The notes under the pieces were generated by a model. The model saw nothing but the letters and a program-made list of their open reading frames with translations. It did no database searches and was not told where the DNA came from. Shown here one piece after another: positions 16,731 through 27,107 of a stretch of 64,000 nt of DNA (positions are counted from its first letter, which is position 1; each line of letters starts with the position of its first letter). The position numbers and the translations under genes were made by a program. The stretch lies in NCBI RefSeq assembly GCF_010092505.1, contig NZ_CP048021.1, forward strand, positions 1,364,001-1,428,000, in the 5' to 3' direction. Origin of the DNA: Virgibacillus sp. MSP4-1 (GTDB taxonomy: Bacteria; Bacillota; Bacilli; Bacillales; Alkalibacillaceae).

Positions 16731-19307
16731 TTACAGACCGCACTTAAGCTGTGCGCTACAGTTTGTACATGTATTGCATCCGCCAATGTCTTCTACAGTA
16801 CCTTGACGGCAAACCGGACACGTATTTCCAACCTCAGAACCGATATTGACACTTGTTTTGTCCAGTTCCTGCACTGTATCCATCAACACAACCATAGGCT
16901 CTTCATTGTTTTTCTCTGTTTCCTTTTCTGCTTCCATATCATCACGAGTATTTTCTTCAGCCTTTAAGGTTAGAACCTGAGTATCACGGCTTCCATCTAC
17001 ATAAACCGTACCACCTTTTGCTCCACCTTGATATAAGCGTTCATATACCTTTTGAACCTGGTCCACCGTATAGCCTTTTGGTGCATTTACGGTTTTGGAA
17101 ATAGATGAATCCACCCATTTTTGTATCACGCATTGAGTATCTGCATGGGCTTCAGGTGATAAGGACATAGCTGTAACAAACCATTTTGGCAATTGGTCCG
17201 GATCCTGGTCCGGATTCTCCTCTAAGTATTCCTGTACAATATCAGCTTTGACTTCGATAAACTTACCTAAGCGGCCACTGCGATAGTACGTAAAGGAGAA
17301 ATATGGTTCCAGTCCTGTAGAAACACCGGCCATTGTCCCGGTAGACCCTGTAGGTGCTACGGTTAATAAATGGGAGTTACGAATGCCGTGCTCAAGAATT
17401 CCCTGACGGATATCCTCAGGCATTTTCTGCATATACCCTGTTTCAGTAAACCGTTTACGCAGCTCTGCTGTTTCCTCATCTGTGTTCCCCACCAGGAATG
17501 GGAAGCTTCCTTTTTCCTTTGCCAGTTCAATGGAGGTACGATAAGCCGTTGTCGCAATAGTTTCAAAGACCTGATCAACAACCTGGTTCCCATCTTCAGA
17601 ACCATACTCCGTCTCTGTATAAATGAGTAAGTCATGAAGTCCCATTACACCTAAACCAACACGGCGCTCACCTAATGCCTGCTTACGATTTTCTTCCAGG
17701 AAGTACGGGGTCGCGTCAATAACATCATCCTGCATGCGTACACCTACTTCAACTGTACGCTTCAATTTATCAAAATTGACCGTTTTATTTTCTTTATCCG
17801 CCATTTCTGCCAGATTCACAGCAGCTAAGTTGCAGACAGAATAGGGTGCAAGTGGCTGTTCTCCGCACGGATTCGTTGCCACTACTTTTTGACCATAGCT
17901 CTTCGCATTGGTCATGTCATTCGCATTATCAATAAAGAAAATGCCGGGTTCAGCTGAATAGGTTGCACAAATATTAATCAGGTCCCACAATTCACTTGCT
18001 TTTATTCTGCGATGTACACGAACTTTATGGCCTTGCTTTTCCCATTCACGGACATCTCCAACTTCAGCCCATTTCTCATTATAAATGGCCATTTCTTCTT
18101 CATTATAATTTTCCACATCAGGGAATTTAAGCTCATAATAGCCATCCTCTTCAACAGCCTGCATGAATTCTCTTGTCAGGCAGACCGAAATGTTTGCACC
18201 TGATAAAAATTCGGGATGATTAACTGAGAATGTACCACCATCACGCAGCTTTTGCTCTGCATCCCTGATTATTTTCTCATTAAAACCACCAAGTCCGGGG
18301 ATACTTTTATAATTAACAATTCCCTGATACATCATTTCTTCCTGTTCTGTCAGAGGAGTAAATTTCAGCTTATCCTCAGCATGCTTTTTAATTAAATCAT
18401 CATTCGTATTTTCAATTAAATATCTAAGAATTCTTGGATTTTGCATCTTGGAAATTATAAATTCGATGATATCAGGATGTGAATCCACAAGCATAATCAT
18501 TTGTGCTCCCCGTCTTGATCCTCCCTGCTCTACAAGATGAGTGAGCTTTGCAATATCATCCAGCCAGGAGACTGATCCTGATGATTTCCCGTTAACTCCT
18601 CGAGCCAGTGTGTTTCGTGGACGCAGCGTGGAACCGTTCGTACCAACACCACCACCACGGCTCATAATTTCCATAACCTGTTTCCGGTGTTCGGAAATGC
18701 CTTCTCTTGAGTCCTGAATATAAGGCATCACATAGCAGTTAAAATAAGTAACATCGGTATTTGCACCTGCACCATAAAGAACCCTTCCAGCAGGGACAAA
18801 GTTCAGATTCGACAGCTGTTCATAATATTTTTCAAACCATTCCTTCTGCTTCTCCTCAGTTTCTTCTACAGCGGACAGCCCTGTCGCATTTCGTAACGCG
18901 ATTTGCTCATAAAACACTTCAAGTGGTTTCTCGATCACATCCAATGATCTGATAACGACCCCTGTTTCTGCTTCTGTTTCATTATCCAGAACAGCCTGAA
19001 ATTCTTCATCCACAAGAACCCTGGCAGTCTTGCTCTCCCAATCAATTGATTGAATAACGCCCAGACCACGTGCCGGAAATTTTGGATCTTCCTTTACAGT
19101 CAGGACAACAAAATCTCCATCTGTTAAGGTTACCTTCTCTGTATCCTTAAAAGCATACCGGTCCAGCATCACAAGTCTGGATACACCCTTATGTAAGATT
19201 TTCATATCTGACGTTATCGGATGTACCTGAGGAAACAGCCTGATATCCTGATTCAGACGCTCCACATTAACTGGCAGATTTACTTCTTTTACTTTTTGCA
19301 AATTCAT
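16731..19307 (-). CDS. nrdJ: Adenosylcobalamin-dependent (class II) ribonucleotide reductase
   Basis: NrdJ reduces ribonucleotides to deoxyribonucleotides, using coenzyme B12 for radical generation, with or without oxygen. The 858-residue product contains RNR motifs NFVPAGRVLYGAG, GGGVGTNGSTLRPR, NPCGEQPLAPYSVCNLAAVNLAEM (active-site Asn, Cys, Glu) and TGSTGTMAGVSTGLEPYF. A C-terminal zinc-ribbon or redox Cys tail has CPVC, CNTC and NCSAQLKC. I start at the ATG with GGAAAGG upstream; the earlier ATG (19337) has no ribosome site. It is a single gene with a long divergent leader, and I see no cobalamin riboswitch. Confidence 0.96.
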   Translation of the reverse strand: MNLQKVKEVNLPVNVERLNQDIRLFPQVHPITSDMKILHKGVSRLVMLDRYAFKDTEKVTLTDGDFVVLTVKEDPKFPARGLGVIQSIDWESKTARVLVDEEFQAVLDNETEAETGVVIRSLDVIEKPLEVFYEQIALRNATGLSAVEETEEKQKEWFEKYYEQLSNLNFVPAGRVLYGAGANTDVTYFNCYVMPYIQDSREGISEHRKQVMEIMSRGGGVGTNGSTLRPRNTLARGVNGKSSGSVSWLDDIAKLTHLVEQGGSRRGAQMIMLVDSHPDIIEFIISKMQNPRILRYLIENTNDDLIKKHAEDKLKFTPLTEQEEMMYQGIVNYKSIPGLGGFNEKIIRDAEQKLRDGGTFSVNHPEFLSGANISVCLTREFMQAVEEDGYYELKFPDVENYNEEEMAIYNEKWAEVGDVREWEKQGHKVRVHRRIKASELWDLINICATYSAEPGIFFIDNANDMTNAKSYGQKVVATNPCGEQPLAPYSVCNLAAVNLAEMADKENKTVNFDKLKRTVEVGVRMQDDVIDATPYFLEENRKQALGERRVGLGVMGLHDLLIYTETEYGSEDGNQVVDQVFETIATTAYRTSIELAKEKGSFPFLVGNTDEETAELRKRFTETGYMQKMPEDIRQGILEHGIRNSHLLTVAPTGSTGTMAGVSTGLEPYFSFTYYRSGRLGKFIEVKADIVQEYLEENPDQDPDQLPKWFVTAMSLSPEAHADTQCVIQKWVDSSISKTVNAPKGYTVDQVQKVYERLYQGGAKGGTVYVDGSRDTQVLTLKAEENTRDDMEAEKETEKNNEEPMVVLMDTVQELDKTSVNIGSEVGNTCPVCRQGTVEDIGGCNTCTNCSAQLKCGL

Positions 19308-19386
19308 CTCATCCTTTCCTGATATTAAAATGTGCATTTTTTTAAGATTTGAGTTAAAATAAATAAGTTCGTTACAACAAAGTAAG

Positions 19387-19423
19387 ACACTTTGCCGTAT
19401 AAATTCCTCAGTTCGACAAAGTG
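19387..19423 (-). promoter_or_regulatory. Stem-loop in the nrdJ leader
   Basis: ACACTTTG (19387-19394) pairs with CAAAGTGT (19416-19423) across a 21-nt loop in the nrdJ 5' leader. The loop side contains TGTCGAA, which matches a Spo0A box (TGNCGAA). No U-tract follows, so it is not a simple terminator. Its function is unknown. Confidence 0.45.
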
Positions 19424-19513
19424 TAACAAACGATAGGAAACATATCTAGTAATCTATTCTTTGATGTTATCATTAACTTATCATATCCAGCCGTAAAAGC
19501 GCAATAATAAACT

Positions 19514-19548
19514 CAAGATATTGTATAATAATTCTTGCAAGCGCACAA
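19514..19548 (-). promoter_or_regulatory. nrdJ promoter with overlapping palindrome
   Basis: On the minus strand a -35 TTGTGC (19543-19548), a 17-nt spacer and a -10 TACAAT (19520-19525) precede a leader of about 200 nt. The interrupted palindrome CAAGATATT...AATTCTTG (19514-19537) overlaps the -10 and could be a repressor site. NrdR is the expected regulator of such genes, but the match to an NrdR box is only approximate. Confidence 0.5.
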
Positions 19549-19768
19549 CATCTTGTACTTTAGAACAAATGACTCTTTTTTTGTCAACTTGGAATTTGTG
19601 TAAAAAACTGCGGGAAACAGAGATAAATGGATATAGCATAAAGTAATTGAGAATATTGACGAATTTTGTTACTTGCAAAAGAAAATCTTATGTTGAATTT
19701 TAAATTTATCCATAAATAGCAATTTATTCCTTAAACATTCAAAGTTTTACTTTATAGAAGAAAATTCT

Positions 19769-19797
19769 TTGAATCTTATCTGAATCAACCATATAAT
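19769..19797 (+). promoter_or_regulatory. SigA promoter for yqhL
   Basis: A -35 TTGAAT (19769-19774), a 17-nt spacer and a perfect -10 TATAAT (19792-19797). Confidence 0.75.
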
Positions 19798-19834
19798 AGA
19801 TGTAAATGGTTTAAAGCAATGAAAGGGGATCAGG

Positions 19835-20209
19835 ATGGAAATAATATTTATACTAGTCGTAGCCATTATTGTATATTCACTTACGAAATATCTTCTGCAA
19901 AAGCGATATTTAAAAATAGTAACCGAGGAAGAATTCAAACAAGGGTATCGTAAAGCACAATTAATTGATGTAAGAGAACCTAACGAATTTGACAGAGGTC
20001 ATATATTAGGTGCCCGAAACATTCCTTTATCCCAGCTGAAGCAACGGCTTATTGAAGTTCGTGAAGATAAACCGGTTTATTTATATTGTCAAAGCGGTTC
20101 AAGATCAAGAAGAGCAGCGAACATTCTTTATAAAAACGGATGCAGGGATATTAGCCAGCTTAAGGGTGGCTTCAAAAAATGGACAGGAAAAATTAAAACT
20201 AAAAAATAA
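19835..20209 (+). CDS. yqhL: Membrane-anchored rhodanese-like protein (YqhL)
   Basis: This 124-residue protein has an N-terminal membrane helix (1-21) and a single rhodanese domain: QLIDVREPNEFDRGHILGARNIPL and the active-site loop YCQSGSRSR, with the catalytic Cys near residue 88. It probably transfers sulfane sulfur at the cytoplasmic membrane face. Its partner is unknown. AAAGGGGATC precedes the ATG. It is a single gene, divergent from nrdJ. Confidence 0.9.
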   Translation: MEIIFILVVAIIVYSLTKYLLQKRYLKIVTEEEFKQGYRKAQLIDVREPNEFDRGHILGARNIPLSQLKQRLIEVREDKPVYLYCQSGSRSRRAANILYKNGCRDISQLKGGFKKWTGKIKTKK

Positions 20210-20245
20210 AAAAAGATGGCCAGGAATTCCTGGCCATCTTTTTTT
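20209..20245. terminator. Bidirectional terminator between yqhL and gcvPB
   Basis: A perfect long palindrome (AAAAAGATGGCCAGGAA and its complement) has A-runs on one side and T-runs on the other, so it can serve both convergent genes. Confidence 0.92.
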
Positions 20246-20247
20246 AT

Positions 20248-21714
20248 TTATTGCTCTTTCATATACCTTAGTACAGGTTTTCTCGCTGCCAGGGTTTCAT
20301 CTAACCGGCTGACAACTGTCGTATGCGGTGCATCCTGGACCAGTTCCGGGTCATCCTCTGCCTCTTCTGCAATCTCAAGCATTGCATCAACAAACTCATC
20401 CAGCGTCTCTTTTGATTCTGTTTCTGTAGGCTCCATCATCATGGCTTCCTCCACATTTAACGGGAAGTAAATGGTTGGGGGATGGAAGCCATAATCCAGC
20501 AGTCTTTTTGCTATATCTAATGTGCGTACACCGAGTTTTTTCTGATTTCTTCCTGATAGAACAAATTCATGTTTACAATGCTGATCAAAAGGCAGGGCAT
20601 ATTTTTTCTGAAGCCTGCGCATCACATAATTAGCATTTAAAACGGCGTATTCACTAACCTTTTTCAATCCATCAGGTCCCATGGTACGAATGTACGTATA
20701 GGCACGGACATTAATACCAAAGTTACCATAATAAGGTTTTACACGTCCGATTGATTGGGGACGGTTGTAATCAAATTCAAAAAAATCACCATTTTTAACA
20801 AGAACAGGTTTAGGCAGAAATGAAGCCAGTTCCGCTGTTACGCCAATTGGACCTGAACCTGGACCGCCACCACCATGGGGACCTGTGAAGGTTTTGTGTA
20901 AATTTAAGTGAACCACATCAAATCCCATGTCACCTGGCCGGACATAACCCATAATTGCATTTAAATTAGCCCCGTCATAGTACAGTTTGCCACCGGCGTC
21001 ATGAATGATTTCTGCCATCTCTAAAATATGTTCTTCAAATAAACCAAGTGTGTTAGGGTTTGTTAACATGAAAGCGGCTGTTTTCGGCCCCGCAACACGT
21101 TTTAAATCCTCTAAGTCTACTAGACCATTTTCATCTGTTTTTACTGTTACGGCCTTAAAACCAGCTACTGTAGCTGAAGCCGGATTGGTTCCATGGGCAG
21201 AATCAGGAACAATAACCTCTGTTCGTTCCGTATCCCCATTCTTTTCATGAAAGGCACGAATCATCATTAATCCGGTCCATTCTCCATGTGCACCTGCTGC
21301 AGGCTGCAGAGTCACGGTATTCATTCCGCTGATTTCTTCAAGGGATGTCTGCAAATCATACATTAATTCCAGTGAACCCTGAACTGTTTCTGTTTCCTGT
21401 AGAGGGTGGACGTGACTGAATCCCTCAAATCTCGCCACATCTTCATTCATTTTCGGATTATATTTCATCGTACAGGACCCTAATGGGTAAAAACCTGTGT
21501 CGACACCATAATTACGTCTTGACAACGCTGTATAATGTCTGATGAGCTGCAGTTCACTTAGTTCAGGCAGATCCGGTTCTTCTGTACGAATGTAATCATC
21601 CCCAAACTCACTTGCAAGATCTGCCTCTGGAACATCTAAGTCAGGCAAGCTGCAGCCTTTACGTCCTTCCTTACTAAGTTCAAAAATTACCGGAAAGTCC
21701 TTTTGGTCAGCCAT
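20248..21714 (-). CDS. gcvPB: Glycine dehydrogenase (decarboxylating) subunit 2, P-protein
   Basis: This PLP-dependent P-protein half decarboxylates glycine and passes the aminomethyl group to lipoyl GcvH. It has 488 residues. The PLP lysine is in [20 protein letters not shown], and [14 protein letters not shown] and [11 protein letters not shown] are conserved. I start at the ATG (21714) with GGGTGAT upstream; a GTG three codons earlier lies in the ribosome site. It overlaps gcvPA by 8 nt and is the last gene of the gcvT-gcvPA-gcvPB operon. Confidence 0.97.
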   Translation of the reverse strand: MADQKDFPVIFELSKEGRKGCSLPDLDVPEADLASEFGDDYIRTEEPDLPELSELQLIRHYTALSRRNYGVDTGFYPLGSCTMKYNPKMNEDVARFEGFSHVHPLQETETVQGSLELMYDLQTSLEEISGMNTVTLQPAAGAHGEWTGLMMIRAFHEKNGDTERTEVIVPDSAHGTNPASATVAGFKAVTVKTDENGLVDLEDLKRVAGPKTAAFMLTNPNTLGLFEEHILEMAEIIHDAGGKLYYDGANLNAIMGYVRPGDMGFDVVHLNLHKTFTGPHGGGGPGSGPIGVTAELASFLPKPVLVKNGDFFEFDYNRPQSIGRVKPYYGNFGINVRAYTYIRTMGPDGLKKVSEYAVLNANYVMRRLQKKYALPFDQHCKHEFVLSGRNQKKLGVRTLDIAKRLLDYGFHPPTIYFPLNVEEAMMMEPTETESKETLDEFVDAMLEIAEEAEDDPELVQDAPHTTVVSRLDETLAARKPVLRYMKEQ

Positions 21715-23056
21715 TGATATCACCCAATTCTTTTACAAATTGATCCACTTCCTCTTTTGTGCGCACCTCTGTAACAGCAACCAGCATCTGGTTTTTACAG
21801 CTGGAATCAATCCTTTCCAGATTAAATCCGCCTATAAATCCGCGTTCTGTCAACGCCCGATTAATATCTGATACATTGCGTTTACATTCAACGACAAACT
21901 CATTAAAGAACGGACCCTTATATCGTATAGCAAAGCCGGCTTCTTCCAGCTTTCTTTTGGCATAACGCGCCTTTTGCATATTCAGCACAGCCATTTCCTT
22001 CAACCCCTGTTTCCCCAGGGCGCTCATAGCTACGGAGGAACCAAGAGCATTCAGTGCCTGGTTTGAGCATATATTAGAGGTTGCTTTATCCCGTCTAATA
22101 TGCTGTTCACGGGCTTGCAAAGTTAAAACAAATCCACGCTTTCCTTCTTCATCCACGGTCTGACCAACCAGTCGTCCCGGTACTTTACGCATGAGTTTTT
22201 TATTTGTGGCAAAAAAACCGCAATGAGGACCACCAAACTGAGCAGGAATCCCAAACACCTGAGTATCACCCACAACGATATCGGCGCCAAAATCTCCAGG
22301 CGGTGTTAAATATCCTAAAGCAAGTGGATTGGTTGAAACCACCAGCATCGTTTTCCTGAACCCGTCGACAAGGCTCCGGATTTCTTTAAGGGGTTCAATT
22401 TGTCCGAAAAAGTTCGTGTATTGTACGACGACACCCGCTGTATTTTCATCAAGTTCCTCTTTTAATTGATCTAAATCGGTAATCCCATCCTTACTGCCTA
22501 CTTCAACAATGTCTAAACCAGGCCCTTTTGCATAAGTTTTAATAACATCAAGGGATTCAGGATGAATAGTCCCGGAAACAATCACTTTTTTCTTTTTCGT
22601 CTGACCTGCACTTAAATTAACCGCTTCAGCCAGAGCCGTTCCTCCATCGTACATAGAGGAATTGGCCACTTCCATTCCGGTTAATTCACAGATCATGGTT
22701 TGAAATTCAAAGATAGCCTGAAGTTCCCCTTGAGAGACCTCTGGCTGGTAAGGGGTATAGGCTGTATAAAATTCCGAGCGTGAAATGACATGATCAACAA
22801 CAGATGGAATGTAATGATCATATACGCCTGCACCCAGGAATGATGTATGGGTTTTAAGATTTACATTTTGTTCTGATAACTCTTTAAGTTCCTTTTTTAA
22901 CTGCGATTCATTGTTGGCTTCTTTTATGTTTAATCTTTCTTTATACCGGACCTTTTCCGGAATATCCTGAAATAACTCTTCTGTGGAATCAATTCCTATT
23001 GTATGAAGCATTTCCTGTTTATCCTGTTCAGTCATAGGAAGATAACGAAAACTCAT
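21707..23056 (-). CDS. gcvPA: Glycine dehydrogenase (decarboxylating) subunit 1, P-protein
   Basis: This N-terminal half of the split P-protein pairs with GcvPB to form the decarboxylase. The 449-residue product starts [17 protein letters not shown] and contains [38 protein letters not shown] and [26 protein letters not shown] lies before the ATG. It follows gcvT by 14 nt. Confidence 0.97.
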   Translation of the reverse strand: MSFRYLPMTEQDKQEMLHTIGIDSTEELFQDIPEKVRYKERLNIKEANNESQLKKELKELSEQNVNLKTHTSFLGAGVYDHYIPSVVDHVISRSEFYTAYTPYQPEVSQGELQAIFEFQTMICELTGMEVANSSMYDGGTALAEAVNLSAGQTKKKKVIVSGTIHPESLDVIKTYAKGPGLDIVEVGSKDGITDLDQLKEELDENTAGVVVQYTNFFGQIEPLKEIRSLVDGFRKTMLVVSTNPLALGYLTPPGDFGADIVVGDTQVFGIPAQFGGPHCGFFATNKKLMRKVPGRLVGQTVDEEGKRGFVLTLQAREQHIRRDKATSNICSNQALNALGSSVAMSALGKQGLKEMAVLNMQKARYAKRKLEEAGFAIRYKGPFFNEFVVECKRNVSDINRALTERGFIGGFNLERIDSSCKNQMLVAVTEVRTKEEVDQFVKELGDING

Positions 23057-23070
23057 GAAATTCCCTCCTT

Positions 23071-24174
23071 TTACTTACGCTTATAAAACGGTACGGGTAC
23101 AACTTTTGCTTTTAAACGACGCTTTCTTACTTGTATTTCCAATTCTTCACCTTCTTCTGTAAAAGAATGATGAATCAAAGCAAGACCCACATTCTTCCCA
23201 AGTGTAGGTGATTGAGTGCCGGAAGTTATCACACCGATTTTTGTTTCGCCTTTAAAAACTTCATAACCGTGACGCGGAATTCCTTTATCAATCATTTCAA
23301 TTCCTGTTAATTTTCGTTCAGGTCCTTCTTCCTTTTGTTTCCTTAATGTGTCCTTTCCTATGAAATCCACATCTTTTTGAGGTTTCACTGCAAAACCCAA
23401 CCCCGCTTCTATTGGGGTAATGTCCTTTGTTAATTCCTGCCCATATAAAGCTAAATTCGCTTCAAATCGAAGTGTATCCCTGGCACCAAGTCCTACAGGT
23501 GCAATTCCCTCTTCTGCACCTGCCTGTAAGATTTTTTCCCAAAGAACAGGTCCGTCTGGTTGAGCAAGATAGATTTCAAAGCCGTCTTCTCCTGTATAGC
23601 CTGTTCGGGAAACAAGCGCCCCGGCCTGCAAACCTTCGAACTGGACATCATCCTGAAACCTGAAAAATTTAATTTCCGAAAGATCTGTTTGGGTTAGCTT
23701 TTGGACGATTTGTTCTGCTTTGGGGCCTTGTATAGCAAGCTGCGCATATTCATCTGAAACATTTTGAACCGTGGCGCCATCGGTTACATGCTGCTTTAAC
23801 CACTCGTAGTCTTTCGTTGTATTCGCTGCATTCACGACTAATAAAAATTGATCTTCTTCCTTTTTATAGACGAGTAAATCGTCAACAGTACCACCATTTT
23901 CATAGCACATAAACGTATACTGTGCACGATTTACAGTGAGTTTCGAGAGGTCATTCGTCAGCATTTTTTGAAGGAATAATTCACTTTCAGGGCCTTCTAC
24001 AAGGATTTCACCCATATGGGAAACATCAAAAAGCCCCGCCTTTGTTCTGGTCGCTTCATGTTCCCTTTTTATACCAGTGAATTGAACCGGTAGCGCCCAT
24101 CCGCCAAAATCCACAGTCTTTGCCCCATACTCCTTATAGAGCGGAAATAAGGGAGTTTTCTTTAATTCCGACAT
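23071..24174 (-). CDS. gcvT: Aminomethyltransferase (glycine cleavage T-protein)
   Basis: The T-protein moves the methylene group from aminomethyl-lipoyl GcvH to THF, yielding 5,10-methylene-THF and ammonia. The 367-residue product has [26 protein letters not shown], the catalytic Asp in [11 protein letters not shown], and [11 protein letters not shown]. The ATG at 24174 follows AGGAGG; the ORF upstream of it is not conserved. It is the first gene downstream of the glycine riboswitch. gcvH is not in this window. Confidence 0.97.
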   Translation of the reverse strand: MSELKKTPLFPLYKEYGAKTVDFGGWALPVQFTGIKREHEATRTKAGLFDVSHMGEILVEGPESELFLQKMLTNDLSKLTVNRAQYTFMCYENGGTVDDLLVYKKEEDQFLLVVNAANTTKDYEWLKQHVTDGATVQNVSDEYAQLAIQGPKAEQIVQKLTQTDLSEIKFFRFQDDVQFEGLQAGALVSRTGYTGEDGFEIYLAQPDGPVLWEKILQAGAEEGIAPVGLGARDTLRFEANLALYGQELTKDITPIEAGLGFAVKPQKDVDFIGKDTLRKQKEEGPERKLTGIEMIDKGIPRHGYEVFKGETKIGVITSGTQSPTLGKNVGLALIHHSFTEEGEELEIQVRKRRLKAKVVPVPFYKRK

Positions 24175-24264
24175 ATAAAGCCTCCTCAACATTTTTAGTA
24201 TTTTCTATAAACATAGATTTCTTCTATTACTGCTACCATTCAGTTGGAACTGTTTTTCATAAGC

Positions 24265-24310
24265 AAACTAAAAAAGAGAATTCCCCTTATTATGAAAAGA
24301 GAAATTCTCT
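24265..24310 (-). terminator. Riboswitch-controlled intrinsic terminator
   Basis: Arms 24303-24310 and 24275-24282 (AGAGAATT/AATTCTCT) with partial inner pairing are followed by T6 on the minus strand, between the glycine aptamers and gcvT. It would form at low glycine. Confidence 0.75.
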
Positions 24311-24490
24311 GTCAATGAACCCGAAAGTTTGATGACGGCTACGTCACTTGCCTCTTGGGTGGCTCACTTATGTGAACACTCTCCAGAGCTGCGTCATGCA
24401 GGAGTCTTTTTGCCTGAGAGATTCACAATCTTCCCATTGCTTGCTCCTTCGGCGCTGCATATACTGCAGTCTCTCCCCCTGCAATCATTC
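24311..24490 (-). promoter_or_regulatory. Tandem glycine riboswitch (gcvT element)
   Basis: Read on the minus strand, the first aptamer has the conserved GGAGAG, GCCGAAGGAGCAA and CTCTCAGGCAAAA segments. A second aptamer follows, with GGAGAG, CCAAGAGGCAA and a degenerate ACTTTCGGG 3' side. Known members bind glycine and act as ON switches for glycine catabolism; here the terminator lies directly after aptamer 2 and gcvT follows. Aptamer 2 departs from the CCGAAGGGGCAA consensus, so its affinity may differ. Confidence 0.93.
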
Positions 24491-24646
24491 GCTTTAATTA
24501 TGTTTTTTTTATATTCATGGTTTTGATTTTAATAAAATAGGACAAACTAACATAACTGAAATGTATACGTAACGATTTAAAGATATTATATCATATGAAT
24601 TTTCATAATGGTAAGACAAATTATTGGAGTTTTGGGGGGAGAGATC

Positions 24647-26314
24647 ATGAATATAGATTATAACTTCGATCAGCCATTTATAAAGGAATTTGATGATCGA
24701 ATCGAAAATCACGGTCCATTTTGCAGTTATGACATATTTGAAATGGCCTATGAATCTGCGAAAAGGCTTGCTGTTTCCAATTTTAAAGGGCTTCAGTCAC
24801 CTCAGCATTTGCCGCATATGGATTTTTTAAATCATCAACTTGATTGCGCAAAGCAAGTGGTAGAAAACATGAATGGCCGGGCCATCCTCGCAGATGAAGT
24901 TGGACTTGGAAAAACAATTGAAGCCGGGTTAATCCTGAAAGAATACATGATTCGTGGATTAGCAGAGAAAATATTAATTTTAGTCCCGGCATCACTTGTA
25001 AACCAATGGGTAAAAGAATTGAATGAGAAGTTCTATATCCCAGCGGTTTCTCAGAGAAAATCCTACGTTTGGGAGCAATGTGATGTCGTTGTATCTTCCC
25101 TAGATACAGCAAAACGACCACCCCATCGTGATATTGTACTTGATCAGCAATATGATTTTATAATAATCGATGAGGCCCATAAACTAAAGAATCATAAAAC
25201 CAAAAATTATCAGTTTGTCAACAGTTTAAAGAAAACGTATTGTCTGCTTTTAACCGCAACACCCGTTCAAAATCAGTTGTCCGATATTTTTAACCTTGTC
25301 ACCATTCTTAAACCAGGTTATCTGGGAAGTTATGACGAGTTTACTAAAACCTTTGGGAATAAACGTACTGCCCTTAAGCAGGATGATAAATTAAAAGAGC
25401 TTATCCAAAATGTTATGGTCCGGAATCGCAGAGAGGATACAGGGGTGGAATGGACAAAGCGTAACGTCGAAACGGTGTGGATTGATTTTAATGATGAGGA
25501 ACAAATGGTATATAATGAACTGGATCATGATCTGGTCTCCAGTGACCCATTTACAACGATTACCCTAAAAAGAGAGTTATGTTCGAGTCGTGAAGCCTGT
25601 TATCTTTCCTTAAAGAAAATGTTTGACAAACATCAGGAAAAATACGACGGTCACTCCTGGAGTAAGGAGATTATTGAAAAAATTGAACAGCTCCCCCATC
25701 ATTCCAAGGCAAAACAAATGGTAGAAATTATTCAGCAGTCATCAGAGAAATTCATTGTATTTACAGAATATCGTTCGACCCAGTATTACCTCCAGTGGTT
25801 TCTTCAGCAGCATGGAATTACGTCCGTTCCATTCAGGGGTGGATTTAAGCGAAGCAAGAAAGAGTGGATGACTCAATTATTTGAAAACCATGCTCAGGTA
25901 TTAGTTGCGACTGAGGCTGGTGGAGAAGGGATTAACCTCCAGTTTTGCCGTAATATGATTCATTACGACTTACCCTGGAACCCGATGAGACTGGAACAGC
26001 GTATTGGAAGGGTACATCGTTTTGGCCAGAAAGAGGATGTCAATATTTATTACTTAGCCATTAAAAATACCATTGATGAGCATTTAGTATCCTTACTTTA
26101 TGAAAAAATAAATTTATTTGAAAGAGTCATCGGTGATCTTGACATCATTTTGCAGCAATTAAATATACCGGATCTCGAGGATGAAATTAAGGATATCTAT
26201 GCAGAATCAGAATCTCCCGGGGAAGCCAGAATTAAGCTGGAAAACCTGACAGCAGCTTTTCAGAATACTGCAGAAGGTGAGGTGACAGAGGATGGAGCAA
26301 CAGACTATTCATAG
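24647..26314 (+). CDS. yqhH: SNF2-family DEAD/H helicase-like ATPase (YqhH)
   Basis: This 555-residue superfamily 2 Swi2/Snf2-type ATPase has Walker A DEVGLGKT (83-90), Walker B DEAH (165-168), motif III LLLTATP (about 190), a C-terminal helicase domain with EYRSTQYYLQWFL and EAGGEGINLQF, and motif VI QRIGRVHRFGQ. It probably translocates on duplex DNA, as RapA does when it recycles RNA polymerase. The substrate here is unknown. The start follows a GGGGGAGAG site; upstream codons are noncoding. It overlaps yqhG by 23 nt and is divergent from the gcv operon. Confidence 0.92.
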   Translation: MNIDYNFDQPFIKEFDDRIENHGPFCSYDIFEMAYESAKRLAVSNFKGLQSPQHLPHMDFLNHQLDCAKQVVENMNGRAILADEVGLGKTIEAGLILKEYMIRGLAEKILILVPASLVNQWVKELNEKFYIPAVSQRKSYVWEQCDVVVSSLDTAKRPPHRDIVLDQQYDFIIIDEAHKLKNHKTKNYQFVNSLKKTYCLLLTATPVQNQLSDIFNLVTILKPGYLGSYDEFTKTFGNKRTALKQDDKLKELIQNVMVRNRREDTGVEWTKRNVETVWIDFNDEEQMVYNELDHDLVSSDPFTTITLKRELCSSREACYLSLKKMFDKHQEKYDGHSWSKEIIEKIEQLPHHSKAKQMVEIIQQSSEKFIVFTEYRSTQYYLQWFLQQHGITSVPFRGGFKRSKKEWMTQLFENHAQVLVATEAGGEGINLQFCRNMIHYDLPWNPMRLEQRIGRVHRFGQKEDVNIYYLAIKNTIDEHLVSLLYEKINLFERVIGDLDIILQQLNIPDLEDEIKDIYAESESPGEARIKLENLTAAFQNTAEGEVTEDGATDYS

Positions 26315-27107
26315 TTATCTTCAAAAATTCTTTGAGCTTAATGCATGCGAACTGAAAGGAAATGATTCAGGTGTTTTAACGGTAAAGTTAAATGAGGAAC
26401 TGGATCGTTTGCTTCTTAACCGTCCTTTTTATTGGGAATATATAAAGAAAATCGGTCAGGAAGGAGAGCCCGCCACCCTGACATTTATCACAAACCCGAA
26501 TAAACGAGAGGAAAAAGGGGAATGGATTCATTTTGGGTCACCAAGACTGCACCAGATCTTTCAATACCAGCTGAAACACGGTAAGTATACAATGCTTTAT
26601 GAACAGGCCAGTCAGGCAGCACTTAACCCGTGGCTTGTAGTGAATATCAAAATAAGCTACATTGGTCAGCAGAAGAAGGATGAGATTTTATCCGTCGGTT
26701 TACACTTAATAAGTGGTGTGATGGTATTCGATTTTATGGAAAGGATAAAATCCATCCATTTTCATACGGTTATCCCCGATTATTGCTTTACGATTTCTCC
26801 TATCATAAAAATTCAAAGTGGCTATAGGCGAATCGAGGGCTATATCCGTCAGTACCTGGATTCAATGGAGCACCAATGGGCCGAGCTGTCCTATAATAAA
26901 TTCCAGCAGGAAAAGGAAATCTTAACCCACTTCTATGAATCCTATCTTCAATCCGCGGATGAAGAGGAGCAGGAACAGCTGACAGAGAGGTATGATAACG
27001 AAATAGATCATCTTAAAAAACGATTGCTGCCTAAGATCCATATTGAACCGATAAACGGCGGTCTATTTTACATGAGTGAAAAAACCGAAAAAGCTTTGAG
27101 AGCATAA
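26292..27107 (+). CDS. yqhG: YqhG family protein, partner gene of the SNF2 ATPase
   Basis: This 271-residue cytosolic protein of the YqhG family has no known enzymatic motif. The N-terminal half looks like an alpha/beta fold (HSYLQKFFELNACELKGNDSGVLTVKLNEELDR). The C-terminal half is rich in acidic helices (HFYESYLQSADEEEQEQLTERYDNEIDHLKKRLLPK). Its start lies inside the end of yqhH, so the two are probably translationally coupled and may work together. The function is unknown. Confidence 0.85.
   Translation: MEQQTIHSYLQKFFELNACELKGNDSGVLTVKLNEELDRLLLNRPFYWEYIKKIGQEGEPATLTFITNPNKREEKGEWIHFGSPRLHQIFQYQLKHGKYTMLYEQASQAALNPWLVVNIKISYIGQQKKDEILSVGLHLISGVMVFDFMERIKSIHFHTVIPDYCFTISPIIKIQSGYRRIEGYIRQYLDSMEHQWAELSYNKFQQEKEILTHFYESYLQSADEEEQEQLTERYDNEIDHLKKRLLPKIHIEPINGGLFYMSEKTEKALRA

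Noticed and set aside
19338-19560. Cobalamin riboswitch for nrdJ
   Set aside because: I looked for the conserved B12-box segment and aptamer core and did not see them.
24329-24526. 65-codon plus-strand ORF upstream of yqhH
   Set aside because: It is antisense to the glycine riboswitch and has no homology.
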